Positions 7,093-15,688 of a stretch of 28,510 nucleotides of DNA are shown here, piece by piece. The notes beneath the pieces were generated by a model. The model worked only from the letters and a program-made list of their open reading frames with translations, was not told the origin of the DNA and did no database searches. Within the stretch, counting starts at the first letter, position 1. Every line of letters begins with the position of its first letter. Source of the DNA: an uncultured Eubacterium sp. (GTDB taxonomy: Bacteria; Bacillota; Clostridia; Lachnospirales; Lachnospiraceae); NCBI GenBank assembly GCA_958446835.1, contig CAUCXT010000033.1:1-28510 (forward strand). Reading direction: 5' to 3'. The position numbers were made by a program, and so were the translations under genes.

Positions 7093-8076
7093 ATGAAGAA
7101 AAAAGTATTACTTATAATTTCTGCTGTGTGCATTGTTGTAGGTGGAATAATGTTCTCAGTCGGAAATATGATGGGTGGAAGAGGATTTAATATTGATTTA
7201 ACCGGCAGCAACAGGATAAAGCTGGTTTCCGAGCTTCAGGAATATGCGGTAAAGGACATGAATTATGAGGCATTTGACAGTGTACTTACCGATTTGTCCG
7301 ATTGTGAGGTGCAGGTAAGACACTCCGAAGACGGTACATTTGGCGTGGACATGAAGCTGTATACTTATAATCAGGATAATATTGAGTTTGGTGTGACAGA
7401 TGGACAGCTCATAATTAAAAACACGGATGACAGAAAAAGCTTCAGTTTTAATTTTGATTTTTTTGACGACAAACATCAATATGTGTACATCTATGTTCCG
7501 GATGGAATATGTGAATCAATACATGTGTCTACAAGCAATGAAAGAATAGTGTTTGAAGATGTCGATGTGAAAAATGAGGTCTATGCGCACACCGGCAACG
7601 GACAGATAAGCTTTACAGACATCAATTCTCAGGAGATAACCGCCAGCTCATCCAACAATGAAATAAGCATGGATGGTATCACGGCGGAGGTTCTCAAGCT
7701 TGAGACTTCCAATGCGCGGTTGACCGTAAGGAATGTTACGGCGGACAGCCTCAGGGCGGTAACTTCCAATGGCGCTGTGAATTTTGATAACGTGAATGGT
7801 GTCGACGCGGTTGTAAAGACCTCCAATGGCGGCATTGTCCTTAAAGACATTTATTTTGATAATTCGCTTGAGGCAAAGACCTCCAACAGCAAAGCCAAGG
7901 TTGTTCTGTCCGGGGAGAGAGATGATTATACCTACGATATAAAGACCTCCAACGGAACAATATCAATTGATGACGCCAACTACGGAAGCAAATATAAAGG
8001 CGGTAAAGGAAACTCTGATGTCACAATCAGCACATCGAATGCGGATGTGGTTGTGGAGTTTGGGACAGGGGTCTGA
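7093..8076 (+). CDS. DUF4097-family membrane-anchored beta-helix protein
   Basis: A 327-residue protein with an N-terminal membrane anchor (VLLIISAVCIVVGGIMFSVG after MKKK) and an extracellular repeat domain. From about residue 150, motifs of the type TSN(G/A/E) recur about every 20 residues (STSNE, SSSNNE, ETSNA, VTSNG, KTSNG, KTSNS, KTSNG, STSNA), as expected for rungs of a DUF4097 parallel beta-helix. The family includes LiaX-like proteins linked to cell-envelope stress. GGAGGT lies nine bases before the ATG at 7093. It is third in the PadR operon. The last codons (FGTGV) and the stop come from a repeat element inserted at the end, so the native C-terminus has been replaced or trimmed slightly. 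Confidence 0.85.
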   Translation: MKKKVLLIISAVCIVVGGIMFSVGNMMGGRGFNIDLTGSNRIKLVSELQEYAVKDMNYEAFDSVLTDLSDCEVQVRHSEDGTFGVDMKLYTYNQDNIEFGVTDGQLIIKNTDDRKSFSFNFDFFDDKHQYVYIYVPDGICESIHVSTSNERIVFEDVDVKNEVYAHTGNGQISFTDINSQEITASSSNNEISMDGITAEVLKLETSNARLTVRNVTADSLRAVTSNGAVNFDNVNGVDAVVKTSNGGIVLKDIYFDNSLEAKTSNSKAKVVLSGERDDYTYDIKTSNGTISIDDANYGSKYKGGKGNSDVTISTSNADVVVEFGTGV

Positions 8077-8090
8077 CACCAAGTGTCCCA
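8061..8090. repeat. Complete GGGACAGGGGTCTG palindromic element
   Basis: Thirty bases beginning TGGGACAGGGGTCTGACACC and ending TGTCCCA; the outer TGGGACA/TGTCCCA are inverted. It contains the TGA stop of the DUF4097 gene. This is the best single copy in the window. Confidence 0.8.
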
Positions 8091-8144
8091 CACAAAAATA
8101 CCTTTGAAAAGCTTGTAAATGAACTTTTCAAGGGTATTTTTGTG
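8091..8144. terminator. Long-stem terminator after the PadR operon
   Basis: Twenty-one-base arms CACAAAAATACC.. (8091-8111) and ..GGTATTTTTGTG (8124-8144) pair with a single G-U, with a 12-base loop. The core CCTTTGAAAAG/CTTTTCAAGG followed by GTATTTTT has the form of a rho-independent terminator. It is symmetric enough to work on either strand. Confidence 0.75.
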
Positions 8145-8208
8145 TAAAAAACAGAATGGATGTGTCGTGGTATGGAATAAATAGCAACCGATTTGCTATA
8201 AATTTTCC

Positions 8209-8264
8209 CTATATCGAAATATAGAATCACTGTATTAACACTTTTCCCATAGGTTTGCTATACT
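8209..8264 (+). promoter_or_regulatory. Promoter and possible operator for the sulfur amino acid genes
   Basis: TTAACA (8235-8240), 18-base spacer, TATACT (8259-8264) preceded by TGC. Upstream is the inverted repeat CTATAT-CGAA-ATATAG (8209-8224), a plausible operator. GATTTGCTATA (8190-8200) is repeated as GGTTTGCTATA (8252-8262) over the -10. I saw no SAM riboswitch or T-box in the leader; the leader has one small hairpin (ACATGC/GCATGT). Confidence 0.5.
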
Positions 8265-8347
8265 TTCAAACATAAACCGAAAACACATACATGCGGCAAT
8301 GCATGTAAAATGATAGGAAAACAGATTGTCTGAAAGGAGAAACTACA

Positions 8348-9493
8348 ATGGGTTATGGAATAAATACACGATGTATATACGGAGAGGAAAGAGAACATGG
8401 GGACGAGAAGCACTACGGAGCACTCAGCTATCCGATTTATCAGACAGCGACATTCCAGCATCCGCAGGTTGGCGTAAGCTCCGGCTATGATTACAGCAGA
8501 CTTTCCAATCCGACAAGAAGCCAGCTTGAGAGCGTGGTTGCATCACTTGAAAAGGGTACACATGCGTATGCATTTTCCTCAGGAATGGCGGCGATAACAG
8601 TTGCGATGGAGATATTTTCACAGGGCTCCCACATCATAGCAGGCGATGACCTCTATGGCGGAAGTGTGAGACTTTTTGATAATATTTCCAAGAAAAACGG
8701 TTATGAGGTGGAGTATGTTGACACGAGCAGGGAGGACGTGGAAAAGTATATCCGCCCAGAGACAAAGGCAGTGTATATCGAGACACCTACCAATCCTATG
8801 ATGAATGTGACAGACATTGCCAAGGTTGCCGAGATTACAAAAAAACATGGCATACTTCTCATTGTGGACAATACATTTTTGTCACCGTATCTTCAGAACC
8901 CGCTTGAACTTGGTGCGGATATTGTGGTTCACAGCGGAACTAAGTTCCTGTGTGGTCACAATGATACCCTTTCAGGCTTCGTTGTTGTGAAGGATGAGGC
9001 TCTGGCGGAGAGAATACTGTATGTTTCTAAGACGACGGGTGCGAACCTTTCGCCGTTTGATAGCTGGCTTGTTTTAAGGGGAATCAAGACACTTGGAATC
9101 CGCATGGAGAGGCAGCAGGCTAATGCGGCTAAGCTGGCGGAGTGGCTTAAGGCTAATCCGAAGGTTAAGAGGGTGTACTATCCGGGCTTTGAAAATCATC
9201 CGGGACATAATATTATGAAGAAGCAGGCAAGGGGCTTCGGAAGCATGATTTCCTTCGAGATGGAGTCGAAGGAGAGTGCGGTGAAGGTTCTGAACAGCGT
9301 GAAGCTGATAAGCTTTGCCGAGAGCCTTGGAGGTGTGGAGACACTTCTCACATATCCGACGCTTCAGACACATCCGGATGTTCCGGCGGAGGTAAAGGAG
9401 AAAAACGGAATTACGGAGAGCCTGCTCAGACTGTCTGTGGGAATTGAGGATATCGAAGATTTGATTGCGGATTTGGAAAAGGCGTTTGCGTAA
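8348..9493 (+). CDS. Trans-sulfuration PLP enzyme (cystathionine gamma-synthase / lyase family)
   Basis: A 381-residue fold-type I PLP enzyme of the Cys/Met metabolism family. Visible motifs are SRLSNPTRSQLE, YAFSSGMAAI, the DDLYGGSVRLF loop, ETPTNPMM, VDNTFLSPY and SGTKFLCGHND with PLP lysine Lys199. It could be cystathionine gamma-synthase, cystathionine beta- or gamma-lyase, O-acetylhomoserine sulfhydrylase or methionine gamma-lyase; sequence alone does not decide. The C-S lyase gene 43 bases downstream points to methionine/cysteine interconversion. GAAAGGAG precedes the ATG by ten bases. It is the first gene of a two-gene unit with its own promoter. Confidence 0.9.
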   Translation: MGYGINTRCIYGEEREHGDEKHYGALSYPIYQTATFQHPQVGVSSGYDYSRLSNPTRSQLESVVASLEKGTHAYAFSSGMAAITVAMEIFSQGSHIIAGDDLYGGSVRLFDNISKKNGYEVEYVDTSREDVEKYIRPETKAVYIETPTNPMMNVTDIAKVAEITKKHGILLIVDNTFLSPYLQNPLELGADIVVHSGTKFLCGHNDTLSGFVVVKDEALAERILYVSKTTGANLSPFDSWLVLRGIKTLGIRMERQQANAAKLAEWLKANPKVKRVYYPGFENHPGHNIMKKQARGFGSMISFEMESKESAVKVLNSVKLISFAESLGGVETLLTYPTLQTHPDVPAEVKEKNGITESLLRLSVGIEDIEDLIADLEKAFA

Positions 9494-9535
9494 AATAATC
9501 ATGTGACAGGTCGCGTAGAAAAGGGGAAAAGCATT

Positions 9536-10714
9536 ATGTACGATTTTGATAAAATTATAGATAGAAGGGGCACAAGCTGTCTGAAATATGACTTTCAGGT
9601 GGAAAGGCGCGGCAGGGATGATCTTCTTCCGTTGTGGGTTGCGGATATGGATTTTGCGCTGCCGGAGGAGATACTTGATGACATCAAGGACAGGGTTTCG
9701 CATGGAATATTCGGGTATACGGACCCTAAGAAGGAGTATTTTGACAGCGTAATAGAATGGTTTGATTCGCATTTTGGCTGGAAGGGAAGGGCAGAATGGA
9801 TAACTGTCACGCCGGGAGTTGTCGTTGCGATATCAATAGCTGTGAGGGCACTTACCGATGAGGGTGACGGCGTACTCATTCAGCAGCCGGTGTACTATCC
9901 TTTTTCGGAGGCAATCGTGCTCAACAAGAGGAAGCTTGTGAACAACCAGCTTGTATATGAGGATGGGAAGTACAGCATTGACTTTGAGGATTTTGAAAAG
10001 AAGATAGTTGACGAAAATGTGAAGCTTTTCATACTGTGCAGCCCGCACAATCCGGTAGGACGTGTATGGACTGAGGCTGAGCTTAGAAAAATGGGTGAAA
10101 TCTGCCTTAAGCACAAGGTTGTTATTGTATCTGATGAGATACATTGTGACTTTACCTACGAAGGGCATAAGCAGATTATGTTTCCATCGCTGGGGGAGGA
10201 GTTTGAGCAGAATGTTATTCTATGCACTGCGCCGAGCAAGACCTTCAACATTGCGGGGCTTCATGTCTCCAACATTTTTATTCCGAATCCGGAAATCAGG
10301 AGAAAGTTCAAGGGTGAGCTTGAGGCATTCGGGTTTTCACAGCCTAACATAATGGGGCTTGTCGCATGTCAGGCAGTGTACTCTAAGGGCGATGGTTGGT
10401 ACAGGGAGCTGAAAAAATATATTGCGGGCAATCTTGATTTTGCGCGGACATATTTTGCGGAGAATATCCCTGAGATAAAGCTTGTGGAGCCGGAGGGCAC
10501 ATATCTTATCTGGCTTGACTGTTCTAAGCTTGGTCTGAGTGTCGAAGGGCTTGAAAGCTTTGTTGAGGATAAGGCGAAGCTGTGGGTGGATTTCGGAAAA
10601 ATTTTCGGCAGGGAAAGTGGACAATTCATAAGAATAAATATAGCCTGCCCAAGGGCAACTCTCAAGCAGGCGTTGGAGCAGCTGGGACAGGCGTATAGGG
10701 ATATATCCATGTAG
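9536..10714 (+). CDS. PatB/MalY-type aminotransferase-fold C-S lyase
   Basis: A 392-residue class I/II aminotransferase-fold PLP enzyme of the MalY/PatB branch. These act as cystathionine beta-lyases or cysteine desulfhydrases, releasing homocysteine or thiols with pyruvate and ammonia. Motifs: LLPLWVADMDFALP at the N-terminus, FGYTDP, QQPVYYPF, CSPHNPVGRVW, VSDEIHCDF, and PLP lysine Lys235 in APSKTFNIAGLH. The length is typical. The ATG at 9536 is eight or nine bases after AAGGGGA; an in-frame GTG at 9503 lacks a ribosome binding site. It is co-transcribed with the MetB/MetC-family gene, and together they would carry the two trans-sulfuration steps from activated homoserine and cysteine to homocysteine. 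Confidence 0.9.
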   Translation: MYDFDKIIDRRGTSCLKYDFQVERRGRDDLLPLWVADMDFALPEEILDDIKDRVSHGIFGYTDPKKEYFDSVIEWFDSHFGWKGRAEWITVTPGVVVAISIAVRALTDEGDGVLIQQPVYYPFSEAIVLNKRKLVNNQLVYEDGKYSIDFEDFEKKIVDENVKLFILCSPHNPVGRVWTEAELRKMGEICLKHKVVIVSDEIHCDFTYEGHKQIMFPSLGEEFEQNVILCTAPSKTFNIAGLHVSNIFIPNPEIRRKFKGELEAFGFSQPNIMGLVACQAVYSKGDGWYRELKKYIAGNLDFARTYFAENIPEIKLVEPEGTYLIWLDCSKLGLSVEGLESFVEDKAKLWVDFGKIFGRESGQFIRINIACPRATLKQALEQLGQAYRDISM

Positions 10715-10728
10715 TATAACTACTACTT

Positions 10729-10800
10729 GGCAATTATAATTGCTTGGTAATAATAGTTAATTTGGTAATAATAATTGCTTATTTATAATAATTACTTGGA
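10729..10800. repeat. AT-rich palindromic and direct repeats after the C-S lyase gene
   Basis: GCAATTATAATTGC (10730-10743) is a perfect palindrome, TTGGTAATAATA occurs twice within about 30 bases, and ATAATTGCTT recurs. No GC-rich stem with a T tail is present, so this is not a typical terminator. Confidence 0.5.
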
Positions 10801-10850
10801 AAGCGGCTGCGTGATGCAGTATTTTCCATAGCTGTATTGGCAGGGCTGAA

Positions 10851-11684
10851 TCACTGCATGGCATTGAACCATGTGGCAAAAAGCTCAGGCCAGCATGCAC
10901 ATTCGGGCTGGATTTCACGCCCTGTAAGACAGGCAGTCTCATCGGTTGCGAGTGCAAGACCGTGACAGCCCTTGGTAAAGATGTGCAGCTCACATGGAAT
11001 TCTATATTTTCTCAGCGCACCTGCCATGAGAAGTGAATTTTCTACAGGCACCGTGCCGTCCTCAAATGTATGCCAGATGAAGGAAGGTACGGTGTCTTCG
11101 TTTACTCTTTTTTCAAGTGATACGGTGTCATACATTTTTTCATCGCCTCCGACAAGTGCATTGAATGAGCCGCGGTGTGCGAATTCACCGGCTGTTATCA
11201 CAGGGTAGGACAGGAGCATGCAGGATGGCCTGTAATCGGTGCTTTCGCCGCCGAGTATGTCTGTTATGAGCTTGTCCTTCCACATTGTTCCAAGGCTTCC
11301 TGCTACATGCGCACCCGCCGAAAAGCCACATATACATAGCTTATCTGTGTCTACATGCCATTCTTCGGCATGTTTTTTTATGTAGTCGACAGCCATGGCA
11401 GCCTCCAAAAGCTGTGACGGATACATGTCCGGCACGAGGCTGTATGACAGAATGCATGCATTGTAGCCGTAAGCATTCATCTTGATGGCTATTGGCTCAG
11501 CCTCGCGGAATGAGAGGTGTGTGTAGCCGCCGCCCGGGCAGATGAGCACGAGAGGGCGTTTTTTGTCACCGCGGTATTCGCTGTGATGGTCAATTATATA
11601 GGTGGTGAGCTTAGCTACGTAGTCGCTGTGTGAGATACCTGCTTTTGAATAATCAGGCTTTAATTCGATTGTAGTGTGAAACAT
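10851..11684 (-). CDS. Alpha/beta hydrolase, acetyl-esterase type
   Basis: A 277-residue cytosolic alpha/beta hydrolase with no signal peptide. It has the oxyanion-hole motif CPGGGYTHLS (49-58), nucleophile Ser122 in GFSAGAH, and a likely triad acid Asp209 (FEDGTVPV) and His241 (KGCHGLAL). The pattern fits the BD-FAE/acetyl xylan esterase-like group, which removes acetyl or other acyl groups from sugars; the substrate cannot be read from sequence. On the minus strand CCGGAGGC lies seven bases before the ATG. It is a single gene, convergent with the C-S lyase gene, with no linked glycosidase or transporter, so a place in a polysaccharide utilisation locus is not supported here. Confidence 0.87.
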   Translation of the reverse strand: MFHTTIELKPDYSKAGISHSDYVAKLTTYIIDHHSEYRGDKKRPLVLICPGGGYTHLSFREAEPIAIKMNAYGYNACILSYSLVPDMYPSQLLEAAMAVDYIKKHAEEWHVDTDKLCICGFSAGAHVAGSLGTMWKDKLITDILGGESTDYRPSCMLLSYPVITAGEFAHRGSFNALVGGDEKMYDTVSLEKRVNEDTVPSFIWHTFEDGTVPVENSLLMAGALRKYRIPCELHIFTKGCHGLALATDETACLTGREIQPECACWPELFATWFNAMQ

Positions 11685-11801
11685 AATATGCCTCCGGATA
11701 TAATTTACTGATAATCGTAGGTAGCAAAATATCTATCTGCCGCCAACATCATTATATAGAAAGATAACCGATAATGGAAGAGTGTAATTCGCAAAAGTAT
11801 T

Positions 11802-11820
11802 TGGGACAGGGGTCTGGTCC
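11802..11820. repeat. Half copy of the GGGACAGGGGTCTG element
   Basis: TGGGACAGGGGTCTGGTCC; only the first half of the element is present, as at 5972-5989. Confidence 0.7.
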
Positions 11821-11834
11821 AACGCGAAAAGTGT

Positions 11835-11863
11835 TTGCCAAGATGGCTATTTAGTGGTACAAT
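11835..11863 (+). promoter_or_regulatory. glgB promoter
   Basis: TTGCCA (11835-11840), exact 17-base spacer, TACAAT (11858-11863). Confidence 0.65.
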
Positions 11864-12050
11864 TATCCTAATAACAGGTAATTGTACAACAATTCGGCGT
11901 GGGTTTAGGTTTTCAATTATCTAGCCTATTCTGGAAATAAAACAGGGCGGGGAATGATGGCTGTCTATAGCATTTATATACATGTGAAATAAATAGACAA
12001 GCTGTTCACAGTTAATCATCATTACAAAAAAGTAGAAGGTGAGGGATTGC

Positions 12051-14501
12051 ATGGACAAGAAATTATATGATTTGATGGATTGGCCTGAGATTGAAGCGGT
12101 AGTATACTCGGAGTGCAAGCATCCGCTTGATATTTTAGGGCAGCATATTACACCGGACGGTCTGTTGTTTCAGACATTTAAGCCGGGAGCTGTCGGCGTC
12201 AAGGTGGTACTTACCGGAAAGAATAAGACGTATGATATGGAGCAGGTTGATGAGGCGGGCTATTTTGCACTTCTTATACCGGGAAAAAGACGTGTCGCTT
12301 ATGAGCTGGTTGTGGACTATGGAGAGGGAAATGTACAGCAGCTAAAGGATACCTACAGCTTTAAGGTGCAGATTCTTGAGTCTGAGCTTGAGCGCTTCGA
12401 GGCGGGAATCAATTATGAGCTGTACAATGTTCTGGGTGCACATCCGATGGAGGTGGACGGTGTGCAGGGAGTTCATTTTGCAGTGTGGGCACCTAACGCG
12501 TGGCGCGTGAGTGTTGTCGGCGACTTTAACAGTTGGGACGGAAGAACACATCAAATGCAGTTTATCGATAAATATGGTGTGTATGAGCTTTTTATACCGG
12601 GAGTAAAGCCACTTGATATTTACAAGTATGAGCTCAAATATAAGGGCGGAATGGTCGGACTTAAGGCGGACCCTTATGCATTCTACAGTGAGCTTCGCCC
12701 GAACAATGCCTCCATAGTATACGATATTGAGAAGTATGTGTGGACGGACGGCGACTGGCTTGAGGAGAGAGAGCTTAACAAAAATAAGCCGATGTCCATA
12801 TATGAGCTGCATTTAGGCTCATTTATGAAGCCGGATGACGGCAGGGAGTTCTATAATTATCGTGAGCTGGCTCCGCTTATTATCAAGTATGTGAAGGAAA
12901 TGGGTTACACGCACGTTGAACTCATGCCTATTATGGAGCATCCGTTTGACGGTTCATGGGGATATCAGGTGACAGGGTATTATGCGCCGACAAGCAGATA
13001 CGGAACACCGGATGATTTCAGATATTTCGTAGACCTTCTGCACTGCGCAGGGATAGGTGTTATCCTAGACTGGGTTCCGGCACATTTTCCGAAGGATGAT
13101 TTCGGACTTGCGCGGTTTGACGGAACGGCGCTGTATGAGCACCTTGACCCAAGACAGGGTGAGCACCCTGAGTGGGGAACCTACATATATAATTACGGCA
13201 GACCGCAGGTTCGCAACTTCCTCATAGCCAATGCACTTTTCTGGGCAAAGGAATATCATGTGGATGGCCTTAGAATGGATGCGGTTGCGTCCATGCTCTA
13301 CCTTGACTACGGAAAGAAGAACGGCGAATGGGTGGCAAATATATATGGCGGCAATGAAAATCTTGAGGCTGTTGAGTTTTTCAAGCAGCTCAATGCAGTG
13401 TATCGGAAGAAAAACAAGACGTCAATGCTTATTGCAGAAGAGTCTACTGCATGGCCGATGGTAACAGGTGATATAAAGGACGGTTCACTTGGCTTTGACT
13501 ACAAGTGGAATATGGGCTGGATGAACGATTTCCTTGATTTTATGAGTGCGGACCCGCTGTTCAGAAAAGGACGTTACGGTGAATTGACATTCAGCATGAT
13601 ATACGCTTACAGCGAAGATTTTATTCTTGTAATATCACATGATGAGGTGGTTCACGGTAAGTGTTCCATGATAAATAAAATGCCTGAGGATGATCTGGAC
13701 GAAAAATTCTCAGACCTTCGTGCTGCTTATGGCTTTATGTATACCCATCCGGGCAAGAAGCTCCTATTTATGGGGCAGGATTTCGGACAGTACAATGAGT
13801 GGTGGGAGAAAAAGAGCGTCGACTGGGATGAGCTTTCCAAGGAGCAGAATCAGAAGCTTCACAGATATATGAAGGATTTGAACGCCCTGTACAAAAAGGA
13901 GCCGGCGCTGTATGAGCTTGACTACAATCCGGAGGGCTTTGAATGGATTAACAATATTTCGGCAAATGAATGTATAGTGTCCTATGTCCGCAGGGCGAAG
14001 AACGGCGATGAGCTTTTAGTTGTTGTAAGCTTCACCCCTGTGCTCCGCGAGAAGTATAAAATAGGTGTGCCAAAGGCAGGACACTATAAAGAAATTTTCA
14101 ACAGCAATGCCAAGAAGTACGGAGGAACCGGCAAGCTCAATTCGCGCGTCAAGGTATCGCAGGAGAGCGAGTGCGACAACCGAAAGGATTCCATATACAT
14201 CACAATTCCGCCTCTCGGAATATGTATTTTCAGACGTGTTGACGATGATTCAGTAACCGCGGATGAGGTTGAGATTCCTGAGATAATCGATACGCAGATT
14301 ACCAAAGCTGAGGTGGTTTTGAAGGCAGAAAAGGTGAAGGAAGAAGTAAAGACAGAGAAAACTATGTCACGGAATCCTAAGGCTGGGAAGGCAGATAAAG
14401 TAAAAACTGATACAGCGAAAGCGGATACAAAGAAGCCAAATGCGGCGAAGTCGAATACAGCAAAAGCGAATACAGCGAAGGCTAAGTCTGCTAGGCGTTA
14501 G
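12051..14501 (+). CDS. glgB: 1,4-alpha-glucan (glycogen) branching enzyme with an unusual basic tail
   Basis: Makes alpha-1,6 branches in glycogen. The 816-residue protein has an N-terminal region like the first GlgB beta-sandwich (1-115), a CBM48 domain (about 125-225; FAVWAPNAWRVSVVGDFNSW), a GH13 barrel, and a C-terminal beta domain. Catalytic motifs: DWVPAHFP, nucleophile Asp410 in DGLRMDAV, acid/base Glu463 in IAEES, and Asp531 in SHDEVVHGK. The last roughly 75 residues are a Lys/Ala/Thr-rich low-complexity tail with repeats such as NTAKANTAKAKSARR, not part of known GlgB domains. The ATG at 12051 is five bases after AAGGTGAGGG. No other glycogen gene adjoins. Confidence 0.93.
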   Translation: MDKKLYDLMDWPEIEAVVYSECKHPLDILGQHITPDGLLFQTFKPGAVGVKVVLTGKNKTYDMEQVDEAGYFALLIPGKRRVAYELVVDYGEGNVQQLKDTYSFKVQILESELERFEAGINYELYNVLGAHPMEVDGVQGVHFAVWAPNAWRVSVVGDFNSWDGRTHQMQFIDKYGVYELFIPGVKPLDIYKYELKYKGGMVGLKADPYAFYSELRPNNASIVYDIEKYVWTDGDWLEERELNKNKPMSIYELHLGSFMKPDDGREFYNYRELAPLIIKYVKEMGYTHVELMPIMEHPFDGSWGYQVTGYYAPTSRYGTPDDFRYFVDLLHCAGIGVILDWVPAHFPKDDFGLARFDGTALYEHLDPRQGEHPEWGTYIYNYGRPQVRNFLIANALFWAKEYHVDGLRMDAVASMLYLDYGKKNGEWVANIYGGNENLEAVEFFKQLNAVYRKKNKTSMLIAEESTAWPMVTGDIKDGSLGFDYKWNMGWMNDFLDFMSADPLFRKGRYGELTFSMIYAYSEDFILVISHDEVVHGKCSMINKMPEDDLDEKFSDLRAAYGFMYTHPGKKLLFMGQDFGQYNEWWEKKSVDWDELSKEQNQKLHRYMKDLNALYKKEPALYELDYNPEGFEWINNISANECIVSYVRRAKNGDELLVVVSFTPVLREKYKIGVPKAGHYKEIFNSNAKKYGGTGKLNSRVKVSQESECDNRKDSIYITIPPLGICIFRRVDDDSVTADEVEIPEIIDTQITKAEVVLKAEKVKEEVKTEKTMSRNPKAGKADKVKTDTAKADTKKPNAAKSNTAKANTAKAKSARR

Positions 14502-14509
14502 AGTGGTAT

Positions 14510-14692
14510 CTGCCCATGAGCCAGCATAAACGCCGTGCAGGGCAGAGAAAAATGTGTGAAATTCATGTTTCAGAAAAAAATCTCTGCCCATAAGCCGGCG
14601 TAAGAGCGGCATAGGCAGAGAAAACGGCAAGAAATTAAAGCTTCACAAGAAAATCTCTGCCCATAAGCCGGCATAAACGCTGTGCAGGGCAG
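14510..14692. repeat. Three tandem hairpin repeats of about 73 bp downstream of glgB
   Basis: Three copies begin at 14510, 14584 and 14657. Each opens with CTGCCCATRAGCC and closes about 36 bases later with its complement (GGGCAG or GGCAG), giving stems such as CTGCCC/GGGCAG and TCTCTGCC/GGCAGAGA (14581-14588 / 14614-14621). AT-rich spacers of about 37 bases separate the units. None has a T tail on the plus strand, so they are not simple terminators. Copies 1 and 3 are closest; copy 2 has diverged in the loop. Confidence 0.8.
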
Positions 14693-14750
14693 AATAGGAA
14701 AATAGCAGATTTATATTTTACTCAAAAAATAAAATATGGAAGGGAAAAAC

Positions 14751-15629
14751 ATGTCAGGAGAACAGGTCGAAACACAGGTTATAGACACAGTGGTAAACAG
14801 CGTGTCACATTGGGACAAGGTGCTTGATACTGTGATTGAGTATGCAATCAAGTTTGGAAAAAATATATTGATTGCGTTGATTGTATATTTCATTGCAAGC
14901 AAGCTTATCAAGTGGGTTCTAAAGCTCACAACAAAGGCACTTAACAGGGGAAAGATAGAACCTATCGTTGTAAAATTCATATATTCAATTATAAAAGTAG
15001 GTTTATATGTGCTATTGTTTATAGCAATTGTCTCAATTCTTGGAATACCGACTACGACGTTCGTAACCCTGTTCGGTACGGTAACATTGTCAGTAGGTCT
15101 TGCGCTGCAGGGAAGCCTTGCGAACTTTGCGGGAGGCGTGCTGATACTTATATTCAAACCTTTTAAGGTGGGAGATTACATTGTGGCGTGCGGCGACGAG
15201 GGAACGGTTGTGGGAATTGATGTTTTTTACACGAAGCTTGCCACGGTAGATAACAAGATGATTGTGATTCCTAACGGAACCCTTGCAAATTCAAGCGTCA
15301 AGAATGTGAGTGCAATGGACATTCGCCGTGTCGATGTACAGGTCGGCATAAGTTATGAATCGGACATCGCAGCCGCAAAGAATGTGCTCATGGGAATTAT
15401 CGACAAAAATGATAATGTCCTCAGGGATAAACCGATTAACGTATTTGTTGCAAGCCTTGACGCAAGTCAGGTCACACTTGAGACACGAGTGTGGGTCAAC
15501 TCAGACAAATACTGGGATACCAAGTGGGCGTTTACTGAGCAGTACAAGCTGGCGCTTGATGAGGCAGGTATTGAGATACCGTTTAACCAGTTGAGCGTCA
15601 CGATAAAGAATACGCAGGGGCAGCAGTAA
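14751..15629 (+). CDS. MscS-family small-conductance mechanosensitive channel
   Basis: A 292-residue inner-membrane channel that opens under membrane tension to release solutes after osmotic downshock. About three membrane helices lie in the first 130 residues. The third, Gly/Ala-rich pore helix and signature follow (VGLALQGSLANFAGGVLILIF), then FKVGDYI and the cytosolic beta domain (VVGIDVFYTKLATVDNKMIVIPNG), ending in an alpha/beta domain. The length matches E. coli MscS. The ATG at 14751 is five bases after AAGGGA; the in-frame ATG at 14736 is less well placed. It is monocistronic, with a good terminator after it. Confidence 0.92.
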   Translation: MSGEQVETQVIDTVVNSVSHWDKVLDTVIEYAIKFGKNILIALIVYFIASKLIKWVLKLTTKALNRGKIEPIVVKFIYSIIKVGLYVLLFIAIVSILGIPTTTFVTLFGTVTLSVGLALQGSLANFAGGVLILIFKPFKVGDYIVACGDEGTVVGIDVFYTKLATVDNKMIVIPNGTLANSSVKNVSAMDIRRVDVQVGISYESDIAAAKNVLMGIIDKNDNVLRDKPINVFVASLDASQVTLETRVWVNSDKYWDTKWAFTEQYKLALDEAGIEIPFNQLSVTIKNTQGQQ

Positions 15630-15656
15630 TTAATAAAGTGAAGATAACATGAATGG

Positions 15657-15688
15657 CGGAAGTATCGGAAACGGTACTTCCGTTTTTT
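15657..15688 (+). terminator. Intrinsic terminator after the MscS gene
   Basis: Ten-base-pair stem CGGAAGTATC / GGTACTTCCG (one G-U), loop GGAAAC, then six T. Confidence 0.92.

Larger units (their letters stand above)
11685..12050. other. Divergent intergenic region between esterase and glgB
   Basis: It holds the esterase ribosome binding site (left end), a half repeat at 11802-11820, the glgB promoter at 11835-11863, and a leader of about 180 nt. Near the expected start of transcription lies the inverted repeat AATTGT-ACA-ACAATT (11880-11894), a possible operator. No convincing riboswitch or ORF was seen. Confidence 0.5.

Noticed and set aside
8316..8347. Third copy of the ilvD/radical SAM leader in front of the MetB-family gene
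   Set aside because: ACAGATTGTCTGAAAGGAG resembles the 3' end of the element, but the upstream stems do not align; probably just a ribosome binding site context.
10678..10690. GGGACAGGCG in the C-S lyase gene as a sixth repeat copy
   Set aside because: Only seven bases match and they lie in conserved coding sequence.
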